DNA of 64,000 nt from JBBIWA01 sp037439425 (GCA_037439425.1 JBBIWA010000004.1:82386-146385), one strand, 5' to 3'. Shown: positions 53,759-62,473, numbered from the stretch's first letter. Notes: generated by a model not told the origin, from the sequence alone. A program made the numbers and translations.

Positions 53759-53774
53759 TGGCACCGTGCTTGCT
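53759..53774 (+). promoter_or_regulatory. Sigma-54 (RpoN) promoter of the pilin gene
   Basis: TGGCAC (53759-53764), five bases, then TTGCT (53770-53774) fully match the -24/-12 consensus TGGCAC-N5-TTGC, with GG and GC 12 bp apart. Transcription would start near 53785, giving a leader of about 100 bases to the pilin ATG. pilA genes are RpoN-dependent in several Proteobacteria. The remaining 53373-53758 shows no gene. Confidence 0.8.
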
Positions 53775-53883
53775 CACTTCATCGCCAGAAGCCACAAGCG
53801 AGGCTTCGAAGGCTTTGTCGAATCAGCATTCGGTCGCCGTCACGACAACGGCGCTCAATTCATCTTTAAGGAGAATGAAACAT

Positions 53884-54354
53884 ATGAAGAAGCAACAGGG
53901 TTTTTCATTGATCGAGCTGTTGATCGTGGTTGCGATCATCGGCATCATTGCAGCTATCGCTATTCCGAACCTTCTCAGCGCGCGCAAATCAGCCAATGAA
54001 TCGGCGGCTGTTGGCACGTTACGCACCGTCGCCAGCGCTCAAGTCACCTACGCCAACACCAACAACACCTATGGCACGCTCGATCAGCTCAACGCCGCGG
54101 GCCTGATCGACTCGGGCGTTTCGGGCAGTTCTAGCAGCAATCCGAAGTCAGGTTACTATTACATTGGCGCAGCTGCTGACGTCAGCACGAGCCAGTTCAA
54201 CATCTCGGCTCTGCGCAGCGGTGCGGGTTCAGGTGACGCTGACTTCCACGTTCAGGAGGATGGCCTGGTGCGCAAGAATGTAGATCCGACCCCTGCTACC
54301 TCGTCTCTGGCGCGTGATAGCGGTGTACCGCTCGGCAGCAGCTCAGGCAGCTAA
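53884..54354 (+). CDS. Type IV pilin (PilA-like)
   Basis: This 156-residue prepilin has a short leader and the class-III-type cleavage site MKKQQG|FSLIELLIVVAIIG, with the conserved Glu5 of the mature protein and a hydrophobic helix (to about residue 28) that forms the pilus core. The globular part is rich in Ser, Asn and Gly (TNNTYGTLDQLNAAGLIDSG, SSSSNPKSGYYYIGAAADV) and has no Cys pair, so it is a small pilin. AAGGAGA lies 11 bases before ATG 53884, which was chosen because it starts the leader peptide. A terminator at 54380 and an upstream sigma-54 promoter make it a single-gene transcript. Confidence 0.95.
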   Translation: MKKQQGFSLIELLIVVAIIGIIAAIAIPNLLSARKSANESAAVGTLRTVASAQVTYANTNNTYGTLDQLNAAGLIDSGVSGSSSSNPKSGYYYIGAAADVSTSQFNISALRSGAGSGDADFHVQEDGLVRKNVDPTPATSSLARDSGVPLGSSSGS

Positions 54355-54379
54355 TAGTCACAGCTAGCTACTGATTGCC

Positions 54380-54415
54380 AGAGGGAGCAGTTTAAAAGGC
54401 TGCTCCCTCTTTTAC
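54380..54415 (+). terminator. Intrinsic terminator after the pilin gene
   Basis: AGAGGGAGCAG (54380-54390) pairs perfectly with CTGCTCCCTCT (54400-54410) over a nine-base loop, followed by TTTTAC. It lies 26 bp after the pilin stop codon. Confidence 0.88.
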
Positions 54416-54534
54416 TTTTATGGCAGAAGCGAGAGCGTAAGCTTTAACCCGTGTTATAATCGGCAACGACTCGAATAGCCCCTGCTAATCGCTCCGCAAG
54501 CAGAGAGACCGCTGGCTCAATTTAAGGACAGACG

Positions 54535-55485
54535 ATGAAAATCAAGATGACATTTCTTGCTCTCATTCTGGGTTTGCTTGTCGCTTCAGTAACGGCCGCA
54601 AGGGGTGCAAGTAAAAGTGGGACTAGCCTGGGAGCGCAGGCAGCTTGCGTGTTGCGGGAGCGCACTGCTCAGTCAGGCACGCTAGAAGCGTGCGTTCCCA
54701 AAGCTGGGCCGCTCCTTTTCATCCCACTTTTAATTACACCCGCCGCAACCGTGCAGCAACAATCACGACGGCCAACACCGACATTGACCACCGAAGACGT
54801 TCGTGCCAATCAACCTTCGCCGTCACCAGACAAAGATAAAGCAACTGCTCAAGCCACGCCACCAACGCAGCGCGGTAAAGAGCCAAACCCTGCCGAGCAG
54901 GCCTGGAACAAAAAGCTCAGCGAGACGCGCGAGAAAGCTAAGGAGCTGGAGCGCCGCGCCGATCAGACGGAACTGGAAATCAATCGCCTGCGCAATTTCC
55001 TCTTCAGCGCCGAGCCGCGCGATCCCGGAACCAATGCCCAGATCAACCAGCGGATCAGCGAATTGACCGAGCTGACCACTCGCCTCCGCGCCGAGGCTAA
55101 AGCAGCGCAAGAAGAAGTGGCAGCGCTCGTCAAGGAAGGAGAAGCGAAGGGCTATCAGGTCGAGTCGCTCCCGCCAACAACTGAAACGGGCAAGCCCAAC
55201 CTGGAATACTATCGCAAGCATTTCGCCGAGCTGCAAAGCGAGCTGCAGGATGCCCAGGCGCACGCGCAGGTCATGCAGTTGCGGATTAATGACCTGCGGT
55301 TCCGCATCAACAACAACGCGCGCAGTGGCGACAATTTCTTTCTCGGCCGGTTGCAAGGTGAGCTTCAGGAGGCAGAGAAGGGCTTGGAGTCAGCGCGTGC
55401 GCGCATCGCTGAGGCCAGCCAGCAACTGGAAGAACTGCTCCTGCAGGCTCGCAGGGCAGGCCTCTCTCTGGGCGAGCTGAAATGA
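54535..55485 (+). CDS. Exported coiled-coil protein carrying an in-frame MITE-like insertion
   Basis: This 316-residue protein has a signal peptide (about 1-22, MKIKMTFLALILGLLVASVT) and a coiled-coil mature part (about 115-316) rich in Glu, Lys, Gln and Ala, e.g. SETREKAKELERRADQTELEINRL and LQSELQDAQAHAQVMQLRINDLRFRI. I do not recognise a family. Residues 23-71 derive from a MITE-like element (54603-54741): an element plus duplication of 147 bp, exactly 49 codons, inserted just after the signal peptide. Removing it joins SVTAA to ATVQQQ. The product therefore gains 49 extra residues of low similarity to anything. It lies 120 bp after the pilin terminator; the strand switch follows. Confidence 0.8.
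   Translation: MKIKMTFLALILGLLVASVTAARGASKSGTSLGAQAACVLRERTAQSGTLEACVPKAGPLLFIPLLITPAATVQQQSRRPTPTLTTEDVRANQPSPSPDKDKATAQATPPTQRGKEPNPAEQAWNKKLSETREKAKELERRADQTELEINRLRNFLFSAEPRDPGTNAQINQRISELTELTTRLRAEAKAAQEEVAALVKEGEAKGYQVESLPPTTETGKPNLEYYRKHFAELQSELQDAQAHAQVMQLRINDLRFRINNNARSGDNFFLGRLQGELQEAEKGLESARARIAEASQQLEELLLQARRAGLSLGELK
54603..54741. mobile_element. MITE-like element A, copy inside a coding sequence
   Basis: A copy of the 48773 element, sharing the terminal repeats (GGGTGCAAGTAAAAGTGGGA at the left end; ATCCCACTTTTAATTACACCC-type at the right) and the internal GGCACGCTAGAAGCGTGC palindrome. It is flanked by GCCGCAA at 54595-54601 and 54742-54748; counting to nine bases gives an 8/9 match. 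Net added length is 147 bp, a multiple of three. The frame remains open across the element. Confidence 0.9.
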
Positions 55486-55495
55486 GAGCTGAGCT

Positions 55496-56314
55496 TCAAG
55501 GATTGAACCGGCCCAGCAATACCTGCAGCAAGATCTTCATCAGCAGAAGATTTCCTCCCAGGTGACTGATCTTGGTCGGGGTCTTTCCACTCGCCGGGTA
55601 CTGTCTCGTCACCGGAATCTCTTTGGTTCGGTAGCCGGTGCGCGGCCCTCTTACGGAAAGATAAGCCAGCAACTCATAAGTGCTGAATACGTCGCGGAAA
55701 GGCTGGACTCTGGGATCGAGCAAAAAGCGACGACTGTAGGCGCGAAAGCCATTGGTGGTGTCGGTATAACGAAAACCTGCAGCCAGACTGATGAGCGGCG
55801 CGTGTAACAACTTGATCGCCAGCGCGCGCACCCAGGGCGTATTGATCGCTGCCCCGCCGGGAACATAGCGCGAGCCTTGCACCAGATCCACACCCGAATC
55901 CAACTCACCAATGAATGACGGGATCGCTTCGACTCCGTCTTTGCCATTTCCGTCAATCGTAATGATGCCTTCATATCCCTGGCGCAGCGCGTAAGCATAT
56001 CCCATGCGCAATTGCGCGCTGAGTTTGCCTGGACCAGTTTTGACCAGCAGCGCCCGCACGCCAAGTCTTTTAAGCTGCTCAGGCTGTGTCGAGCCATCCG
56101 TGCTGCCGCCATCCAGAATCAGAACGTCAGCCTGTCTTGGGATCTCAAGCTGCTCGATCGCCTCCAACTGGCGCTTGATGCGTAGCCCTTCGTTGAGCAC
56201 AGGAATACAAACGCAGTAGCGAGTCTGCCTGGGCGCAAACTCGTAAATCTCTGCTGATGGGACTTGCCAACGAGCGTCGTCGAGCGAGTTGGTGATAGCT
56301 GCTGATGCAATCAT
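55496..56314 (-). CDS. Family 2 glycosyltransferase
   Basis: This 272-residue protein is a GT-A fold family 2 glycosyltransferase. It has the N-terminal nucleotide-sugar strand YCVCIPVLNEGLRIKRQLEAIE, ADVLILDGGSTDGS and the metal-binding DGNGKDGVEAIPSFI, ahead of SRYVPGGA. The C-terminal part resembles DPM1-like polyprenol-phosphate sugar synthases. There is no membrane helix apart from a weak hydrophobic end. It overlaps the preceding isomerase gene by four bases (ATGA). It is the last gene of a six-gene glycan cluster on the minus strand. Confidence 0.88.
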   Translation of the reverse strand: MIASAAITNSLDDARWQVPSAEIYEFAPRQTRYCVCIPVLNEGLRIKRQLEAIEQLEIPRQADVLILDGGSTDGSTQPEQLKRLGVRALLVKTGPGKLSAQLRMGYAYALRQGYEGIITIDGNGKDGVEAIPSFIGELDSGVDLVQGSRYVPGGAAINTPWVRALAIKLLHAPLISLAAGFRYTDTTNGFRAYSRRFLLDPRVQPFRDVFSTYELLAYLSVRGPRTGYRTKEIPVTRQYPASGKTPTKISHLGGNLLLMKILLQVLLGRFNP

Positions 56315-57123
56315 CTGTAAGTGTTAGCGACAAATTCAAGCGCCGTTCGCACAGCTTCTGTGTTGGGAGTGGTCCAGCCATTGCGCATCTCAATCGATAC
56401 CCATCGGTCATATCCGAGTGCGCGCAACCGCCGCGCAATGCGAGCGTGATCAGTGCTGCCACGCCCCACCGCACCGAGTTGCGGTTCGCTGACATGAAAA
56501 TGCGCTAGCCACTCAAAACAGTCTTCGATCACCTGTTCATAAGGCTCACCGTTCAAGCTCATCGCCGCAGTGTCCAGATGCAGCCGAAAGCCCGAATGAT
56601 TGACTCGCTCGACCAGCTCTCGTCCTTCTGCAGCGGTGCAAATGAAATCGCAGCCGTAAGCCGCCGGATTGGGTTCAATGCAAAAACAGACTTCGTGTCT
56701 GGCCGCGACTTCGCCAATTCGGGAAAAGAACTCAAGCGCGATATCCAGCGCCTCGACCGCATCCATCTCCCCCACCAGCCGATTTTTGGGAGAACCGAAG
56801 ACCAGAACTTGAGCACCTAACCTTGATGCCAGGCTAATGATCCTGGAGAGATAGTTGAAAGTTGCCTCCCTGGCTGCCCGGCTCTTGAAGAGCTCAAGTT
56901 CAGGTTTGCCAAACAGGAGTGACTGAAAAGCCACGATCTGGATCTTCCGGCTGGCCCAGTAGTCGCGGTATTTCTGAACCGCATCATCAGATGCCTTATC
57001 CGGGGCGGCCCAGATTTTCGTGGGTGCGATCTCTACTCCGCAGACTCCATAATCGGCCATGATCTGCGCCACGGCATCTTCTTCGGACCGATTCCAGGCA
57101 ATGTTAGAGATAGATACTTTCAT
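56311..57123 (-). CDS. Sugar phosphate isomerase/epimerase (TIM barrel)
   Basis: This 270-residue protein belongs to the xylose-isomerase-like TIM-barrel family (AP endonuclease 2 type sugar isomerases/epimerases). Metal-ligand positions can be traced: a Glu at CIEPNPAAYGCDF, an Asp at LHLDTAAMSLNG, a His at HFHVSEPQLGAVG and a Glu at SIEMRNGW, the usual set for binding a divalent cation. It probably acts on a nucleotide or free sugar used by neighbouring transferases. It overlaps both neighbours by four bases (ATGA), showing tight coupling in the cluster. Confidence 0.85.
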   Translation of the reverse strand: MKVSISNIAWNRSEEDAVAQIMADYGVCGVEIAPTKIWAAPDKASDDAVQKYRDYWASRKIQIVAFQSLLFGKPELELFKSRAAREATFNYLSRIISLASRLGAQVLVFGSPKNRLVGEMDAVEALDIALEFFSRIGEVAARHEVCFCIEPNPAAYGCDFICTAAEGRELVERVNHSGFRLHLDTAAMSLNGEPYEQVIEDCFEWLAHFHVSEPQLGAVGRGSTDHARIARRLRALGYDRWVSIEMRNGWTTPNTEAVRTALEFVANTYR

Positions 57124-57896
57124 GCCACCATCGCTCCGCCTTGCGCGAGCGCAAACTGGCGGATCTGCTCAAAGGTCTGATCCGCCCAGTATAGATACTT
57201 GCCGCTCGATCCGAAGAGATGCGCGAATTTGCTGTGCATATCGTAATAGACCGGCGGACGCTCGGTGACGGTCTCAAAGACCAGACCGAAACAGCGCCAG
57301 GCAACATCTTTCGCTCGCACCGGCTCGGTCGCAAAGTTCACCAGCGGCAGTGAATGCTGTAATACTACCTGAAGGTCGTGCCACAGGTTCTCCATGTTGT
57401 AGAACTGAAACCTGCTCTCACAATGCGTCATATGGAGGCAGTTGTTGTGCAGCAGATCATAGATGAAATTCTTCTTCAGTCCCCGCCCAAACAGACCAGG
57501 CAAGCGAACTATGCTGACTCGATTGAAGCTCTGGCGGACGAATTCTTCCAGATAGTAGCGATGCTTCCCGTAAGGCTCAGCCTGTGAAAGATCAAGCGGC
57601 GTGTCTTCGTCTACTTGCTGTGGCGCTCGATAGACATCCACCGTGGAGATGAGGAGGAACCTTTCTGCCCGTGCCGTCCTCAGCGCGCTCATCAATCTTT
57701 GCAGATTGGCCAGATCAGCTTCAGCTTCTTGATTGGCTTTCCATTTAGCGGCCGGCGCGCCAGCGCAGACGATCAACTCATACTCTCGCCCTCGAATCTC
57801 CTCGATGTTGGTGGAATTGTACCGATCATCGAAAGCTGCTTGAGCATCTAGCGTGCTCCCTACAAATCCAGTGTAACCGATTAATGCTGTGCACAT
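57120..57896 (-). CDS. Extended SDR (NAD-dependent epimerase/dehydratase-like) with altered catalytic Lys
   Basis: This 258-residue protein is an extended short-chain dehydrogenase, with the cofactor loop ALIGYTGFVGSTLD (GxxGxxG, about residues 4-17) and a catalytic-type STVDVYRAP. The active-site Tyr reads EPYGKHRYYLEEF, giving Y-x3-R, so the usual Tyr-x3-Lys pair has Arg in place of Lys. Most family members interconvert nucleotide sugars (epimerases, dehydratases, reductases). The substitution suggests changed catalysis or a binding-only role. It is positioned between a GT2 gene and the isomerase gene of the cluster. Confidence 0.8.
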   Translation of the reverse strand: MCTALIGYTGFVGSTLDAQAAFDDRYNSTNIEEIRGREYELIVCAGAPAAKWKANQEAEADLANLQRLMSALRTARAERFLLISTVDVYRAPQQVDEDTPLDLSQAEPYGKHRYYLEEFVRQSFNRVSIVRLPGLFGRGLKKNFIYDLLHNNCLHMTHCESRFQFYNMENLWHDLQVVLQHSLPLVNFATEPVRAKDVAWRCFGLVFETVTERPPVYYDMHSKFAHLFGSSGKYLYWADQTFEQIRQFALAQGGAMVA

Positions 57897-57911
57897 ACCC
57901 TTTCGGCGAGT

Positions 57912-58904
57912 TCAAACGACATTCACTATCCTGTTGACCACCTCATCTCTGTAAGTTGAGACCGAGCTGTGAGTCTCATACTGAATGAAGTAGAGCGGCT
58001 GATCTTTGCTCTCTTCCAGGATCCGCGCGATGTATTCAGACAGAATAGTCAAGATCAGGAAGAGCAAGAAGAACATCGCCGTGCTCATCAAGTTGGTCGT
58101 CAGCCAGCCTTCAGCAATCTTGTTCTTGACCAGCGTCACCACCAGGATGTAACCAAAATAGAGCAAGGCGAGAAAACTCGATAACACGCCCAGCAGCGAC
58201 GCCAGTCGCAGCGGCACCGCCGAGTTCGAGATGATAATGTCAATGGCCGCCAGAGCTGGCTTTAATAAGCCTCGCTCGCCGGGCGCTTCAGCTTTGCGGT
58301 AGGCGCGCTCATAAGGCACGTGGATCTGATTGAAACCAACCAGCGCATTGAGGTATTTGAGATAGCGATTTTTGTTCCCAATCCTGGAAATAGAATTAAC
58401 CACCTGACGGCTGAAGACGCGAAAGTGGGTGGCGTTCGGTTGCAGCGAGTAGCCCAGCAGTTTGCTGGCAACTTTGTAAAAAGAGACAGCCAGCCATTTC
58501 CTGAGCGGCGGCTGCTCATTCCTGTGCTTTCGCTCAGCGATGACGACATCGTAACCAGAGACAGCCCGCTCAAGCAGCACTGGAATCATCGCTGGCGGAT
58601 CATAGTTAGCATTCATGATGACGACGTAATCGCCCAGGCTATTATCCAATGCTGCGGCCAAAGCTGTTTCAAGATCGTGATGGCGCGACAGTCTCAGCAA
58701 GCGCAGGTTCGGCACGCGCTTTTGAAGGGCTTTGATTCTCTCGCTGGTGCCGTCGGTTGAGCCATTATCAACTAGCAACAGTTCGTAGTAGTGATAATTT
58801 TCCGAAAGCACCTGCGTCGTCTCAGCGATGAAGGCGTCAACAATGTCACAGTCGTTATCGAGCACCGTGAGTACAGAGATCAGAGTGTCAGTGTTAAGCG
58901 GCAT
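57912..58904 (-). CDS. Membrane-anchored family 2 glycosyltransferase (GtrB/DPM-like)
   Basis: This protein has a GT2 domain (ISVLTVLDNDCDIVDAFI and YELLLVDNGSTDGTSERIKAL at the N-terminus, DYVVIMNANYDPPAMIPVLLERAVSG in the middle) and two C-terminal membrane helices (about residues 235-260 and 270-295), the layout of GtrB-type polyprenol-phosphate sugar transferases that load a sugar onto undecaprenyl phosphate. The start ATG 58904 gives 330 residues. The open frame to 59069 translates part of a palindromic repeat (58935-59020) and lacks homology, so it was rejected. It lies third in the glycan cluster, after the large membrane protein. Confidence 0.85.
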   Translation of the reverse strand: MPLNTDTLISVLTVLDNDCDIVDAFIAETTQVLSENYHYYELLLVDNGSTDGTSERIKALQKRVPNLRLLRLSRHHDLETALAAALDNSLGDYVVIMNANYDPPAMIPVLLERAVSGYDVVIAERKHRNEQPPLRKWLAVSFYKVASKLLGYSLQPNATHFRVFSRQVVNSISRIGNKNRYLKYLNALVGFNQIHVPYERAYRKAEAPGERGLLKPALAAIDIIISNSAVPLRLASLLGVLSSFLALLYFGYILVVTLVKNKIAEGWLTTNLMSTAMFFLLFLILTILSEYIARILEESKDQPLYFIQYETHSSVSTYRDEVVNRIVNVV

Positions 58905-58934
58905 AGACTTGTGTTGTTCCTGCAGAAAATTCTG

Positions 58935-59020
58935 GGAGCGCACGCATCCTTGCGTGCCGCTGCTTCGACGAGCGACTTGGTGACCGAGACCTAGCACGCT
59001 AGAAGCGCGCGCTCCCAGGA
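58935..59020. repeat. Palindromic repeat element in the leader of a glycosyltransferase gene
   Basis: CTGGGAGCGCACGCATCC at the left and GCGCGCGCTCCCAGG at the right form terminal inverted repeats, with GCACGCTAGAAGCGCGC inside. It matches the element at 53213-53372 and sits directly upstream of the glycosyltransferase ATG at 58904, where it could form a leader hairpin. The flanking CCTGCAGAAA upstream and TTTCATC downstream are also shared with the 53-kb copy. Confidence 0.8.
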
Positions 59021-59069
59021 AGGTTTCATCGCTTTCTCCCGCGTCGTACAAACGACATAAATGACTCAT

Positions 59070-61214
59070 TTAATCCTCAAGAAAGACGGCTTGCTTCTCC
59101 GTTACTTCAATGGCTTTGAAAAACGCCTCGGTTACCGTGAAAGAAGCGCCAGGGATTAGTGAGTGAGTTTGAAATCTCAATCTTGGCGCTATCCCTGAGC
59201 GAAGCACAACAGGAAAGCGAATCTCGCTGGCATAGGGTGGCAAAGAGATAGGAAGCCAGGTCATCGCCTGCTCTGGGGTAACGAGATAGCGAGGCAGTGC
59301 TCCCAAAACAGGGAGGCGTCTCCAGGGATTGTCAATTTGATACCTGAGTTTGACAACCAGCAACCTGCAATCGCGGGCAAGCTCTGAAGCAGGGATTTCG
59401 AGATAGTCTGAACCGGGGTTGAGTGGAATGGGCGCGTAGTTTTCGCTGGGCATCACCCAGACTGCGGTTTTCCTCTTCCAGATGAACGAGCGATCAGTAG
59501 TCGTCAAGATCTCGTAGTTGTGCAAAATCTCTTCGTAGAAATCCCAGGTGGTATTGCGCAGCCACTGCTCGTAATCGCGCTTCTCGGTGTAGACGATAAA
59601 GAGAGAGCGGCGAATGGTCTGCACGATCTCTGGCTTAACCGAACGAAAAGTTTCCAGATATTGTTGCCGTCTTTCCGGCCCAAGGGCGTGGATGATGTAG
59701 TCATCCTTCGGATGAAAGATTTGATAATGATCTTCCAGCAGCCCAGAATAGGTTGACCAGATGCGAGGCTTGCCTTGCTGGCCAAGCTGCTGATCAATGG
59801 CGCTACTTACCTGCGCCATATACTTCCGCCACAAAACAGAGAGATGAGGGAGCGGCTGCCCTGGCTCCTGATTGGCGTGGGGCGGAAGTCGCTTCACCCA
59901 CAATACTGGGACCACAGCAAAGCAGCTTACTCCCAGCGCCATGGCGGCGCTCAGCGCCACCACTTTCAATGGGCTTTTCCGCTGCTCAAAACCGCTGAGG
60001 ATCTTGCCCGGCCAATTCTCTCTGAAAGCCAGCAACAGTGCGGCCAACAGCGCAATCCGAAGCATCGGGATGAAGTATCCTTTCTCCAGCATGCCGAGGC
60101 TCGAAGCGCACGACATGGCTCCATAACACAGCATGTGCGTTACCGCGACTTTCTGCATGGAGAGAGGCGTGTTCCTGTTGCTGACGAAATTGAGCATAGA
60201 AACAGTTGCCCACAGTAGCAGAGCCAGGATCAGAAAGACTGCTCTTCCGCTCGCCTGAAAAAAGTCCGTCCAGGAGCTGGCAAAGTCGTTAGGCGGAACG
60301 CCGAAGTACCAGAACTGATCTTGGGGCACTTCGATCAGGTTATACCTAAGAGCTTGCAGGCCGCCTTTGAAACCACAGAGCGTCAGATAAAGCAGCGCCA
60401 TCGTGCTGAGGGTTGAGACGAGAGTGAGGAGAAAGAAGCGGAAGCTGAGAGCTGCATCGTCCAAGCTTTGAGCCTGCTGCCGAGCCAGGATCAGTCTCGC
60501 TAGAACAAAGCACCAGACCAAAACAAAACTGGCAATGAGTGACAGCCCATGCTCGGTTCCCAGAAAAAGCGAAAGAGCGAAACTGGCCCCTACTAGCACC
60601 GCTTTGAGTGAAGGTCGAATCCCAGAAATGAGCAGTGCAAATGAAATGATCGGGAAAGTAGACCGCACCCCAAGCAGACTGTTCCTTGCGGTGACCATCA
60701 GATTCTCGGTAGCCCCCCGGTCACCCAATTTGAGGAATTCAGCCAGACAAATTGCAAAGGCGAAGAAGTAAACCGTCTTTCTAATGTCCCGCTTGGTGGC
60801 TACGAAAGCAAAAACTGATAAGGAGATAATGAAGCAGAGCAAGGAGGTAATGTGCCGGGATAGCTCCGAAGCGAAGATGGTTTTGCCGAACAACCAAAAC
60901 AGCGGATAGTGTAAGTAAGGAACCCCTAGCCCGTGGAAGAACTGAAAATCTACTCCGCCGGTCTGACCATCAGCGATTCTGCGCAAGGGATTGAAGAGCT
61001 GAAACGGACCGTCAGCGGGAAAACCGTCAAAGTTGAGAGCTTCATACAGGCCGCGCGCCAGATAGCTCCACAGCCACAGCGCGATGAAAAGAGAGGCTGG
61101 GAGCAGGGTGAGCCATCTGGCAAGCTGAAGCTTTCCGATCAGCCAGCTCAATTGTGCGGCCCAGCCCTTTTCCGCAGATCCGGAAGTTAAGCGAATCAGA
61201 TCTTGCTCGCGCAT
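59070..61214 (-). CDS. Large polytopic membrane protein of unknown function
   Basis: This 714-residue protein has ten or more hydrophobic helices in its first 460 residues (e.g. LTLLPASLFIALWLWSYLARGLY, TSLLCFIISLSVFAFVATK) and a soluble C-terminal domain (about 470-714), rich in Trp, Arg and Glu. The layout (multi-helix membrane part plus periplasmic C-terminal part) resembles GT-C-type lipid-linked sugar transferases, but I cannot name a family. ATG 61214 overlaps the TGA of the upstream oxidoreductase (TGATG), which means coupled translation. It lies between an FAD oxidoreductase and a GtrB-like transferase gene. Confidence 0.6.
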   Translation of the reverse strand: MREQDLIRLTSGSAEKGWAAQLSWLIGKLQLARWLTLLPASLFIALWLWSYLARGLYEALNFDGFPADGPFQLFNPLRRIADGQTGGVDFQFFHGLGVPYLHYPLFWLFGKTIFASELSRHITSLLCFIISLSVFAFVATKRDIRKTVYFFAFAICLAEFLKLGDRGATENLMVTARNSLLGVRSTFPIISFALLISGIRPSLKAVLVGASFALSLFLGTEHGLSLIASFVLVWCFVLARLILARQQAQSLDDAALSFRFFLLTLVSTLSTMALLYLTLCGFKGGLQALRYNLIEVPQDQFWYFGVPPNDFASSWTDFFQASGRAVFLILALLLWATVSMLNFVSNRNTPLSMQKVAVTHMLCYGAMSCASSLGMLEKGYFIPMLRIALLAALLLAFRENWPGKILSGFEQRKSPLKVVALSAAMALGVSCFAVVPVLWVKRLPPHANQEPGQPLPHLSVLWRKYMAQVSSAIDQQLGQQGKPRIWSTYSGLLEDHYQIFHPKDDYIIHALGPERRQQYLETFRSVKPEIVQTIRRSLFIVYTEKRDYEQWLRNTTWDFYEEILHNYEILTTTDRSFIWKRKTAVWVMPSENYAPIPLNPGSDYLEIPASELARDCRLLVVKLRYQIDNPWRRLPVLGALPRYLVTPEQAMTWLPISLPPYASEIRFPVVLRSGIAPRLRFQTHSLIPGASFTVTEAFFKAIEVTEKQAVFLED

Positions 61215-62401
61215 CAGAAACCTGTCCGGGGTGCAGCGGCCGCGGCGCCGGGGGCTGGTTCGCTAAATGAAGTGTGAGCAATGATTCCTGAAGCTTTCAA
61301 CGCCTGCAGGATGTCGTAGATGTTGTCGATCTTACCGCCCATGATGATAGAGAAACTTTTCAGACCATAATCTTTGCGGAAAAGAATGGGCCGGCCATCG
61401 TCAATCTCGTTCTGCATCAGTACGGTTTTGACCTCAAAGAGAGATTCAATGTAGCGAGCCTCACCGAGCAAAGGGAGGTAACGCTGAGCATCCTTGAGCA
61501 TGAAAAGAGCATTGGGTCTCTTCGCCAGTTGCTCGAAATAGCGGTGCGCGTCCCGATAAGCGTCCAGGTCCTGCCAGGAGTCTCGCGGCGTATACCGCAC
61601 GTGGCTCAGACTGTGCAATTGGCGAGCGGGGAAAGGCATGGCCGAAAAGAAAGGACCATCCATGACCGTAATCCCCAGCTTTTTGAGCGGCTCAGGCACG
61701 TCAATCAATCCTAGCTCGGCAACCTCGTGCTTGAAAGCAAGCAAGGGCAAGCCGGAGTGGTGCAGCAGAGTGTTGATCTGCGAATAGGTGCAGTTGAAAA
61801 CCTCTCTGCCAATCAAGCGTTCACCATTGTCCAGATGCAGAACGATCTCGTCGTTGCGGCCGCTCGCCACTTGCTTCACGCTGGTGTTGAATACAACCTC
61901 GACCTGAGCGGCTTGCAGTTTTTCTTTCAGCAGGGCACGGAGCTTGTCAGCGTCAAAGGCGAACTCTTCGACAGAAAAGACTGCTTCGATCAACTGCTCG
62001 TTGAAGAGTTGTTGGATCGGCCTGGAGGCGAGTTTGATGGGCGCGCCAATGCTCTGGCAAAAGCGCCGGAACTGAAAGGCATTCACCTTGGAATTGTGGC
62101 GAGCGATGGCGTAAACCTTCTCGAAGCTGTCGTCAATGCAATCGCGGAAATCTAACACGAAGCGTGGGAAGTTGACGCGGGAGCGCAGGGCAGTGATGAA
62201 GCTGCGCGGGTAATGATAGCCATTATGAACGCGGGCTTGATTGGCAAAGGAGGCGCGCAGCAGCAGATCATTCTCTTTTTCCACAATCAGGACGCGGGCC
62301 GCAGAGTGGCTCAGACAAAGCGCCAGGCAGCAGCCATAAAAGCCGCCGCCAATGATAATCGCATCGTATCGCTCTCTTTCAGGCATTGATTCCGCGCTCA
62401 T
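61214..62401 (-). CDS. FAD-dependent oxidoreductase (DAO-type fold)
   Basis: This protein has the N-terminal FAD motif DAIIIGGGFYGCCLALCLSHSAARVLIVEKE (GxGxxG plus the downstream Glu), ARVHNGYHYPRSF near residue 55 and a second glycine-rich segment at the C-terminal end (SFSIIMGGKIDNIYDILQAL). The architecture is that of D-amino-acid-oxidase or glycine-oxidase-like enzymes. From ATG 62401 it has 395 residues; the longer frame to 62473 lacks support. The substrate may be a sugar or amino-sugar intermediate in the glycan pathway, which is inference. It is the first gene of the six-gene cluster (62401-55496), with no obvious promoter boxes recognised upstream. Confidence 0.85.
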   Translation of the reverse strand: MSAESMPERERYDAIIIGGGFYGCCLALCLSHSAARVLIVEKENDLLLRASFANQARVHNGYHYPRSFITALRSRVNFPRFVLDFRDCIDDSFEKVYAIARHNSKVNAFQFRRFCQSIGAPIKLASRPIQQLFNEQLIEAVFSVEEFAFDADKLRALLKEKLQAAQVEVVFNTSVKQVASGRNDEIVLHLDNGERLIGREVFNCTYSQINTLLHHSGLPLLAFKHEVAELGLIDVPEPLKKLGITVMDGPFFSAMPFPARQLHSLSHVRYTPRDSWQDLDAYRDAHRYFEQLAKRPNALFMLKDAQRYLPLLGEARYIESLFEVKTVLMQNEIDDGRPILFRKDYGLKSFSIIMGGKIDNIYDILQALKASGIIAHTSFSEPAPGAAAAAPRTGF

Positions 62402-62473
62402 TTGTTGTTCCTGATCCACGCTGGAAAACTTGAAACTAAGAGCTAGGATAGGCAGCGAACAGAGTGATCTCAC

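Noticed and set aside
58905..59069. Extended N-terminus of the GtrB-like glycosyltransferase
   Set aside because: The extra 55 residues translate the palindromic repeat element; family similarity begins at the ATG at 58904.
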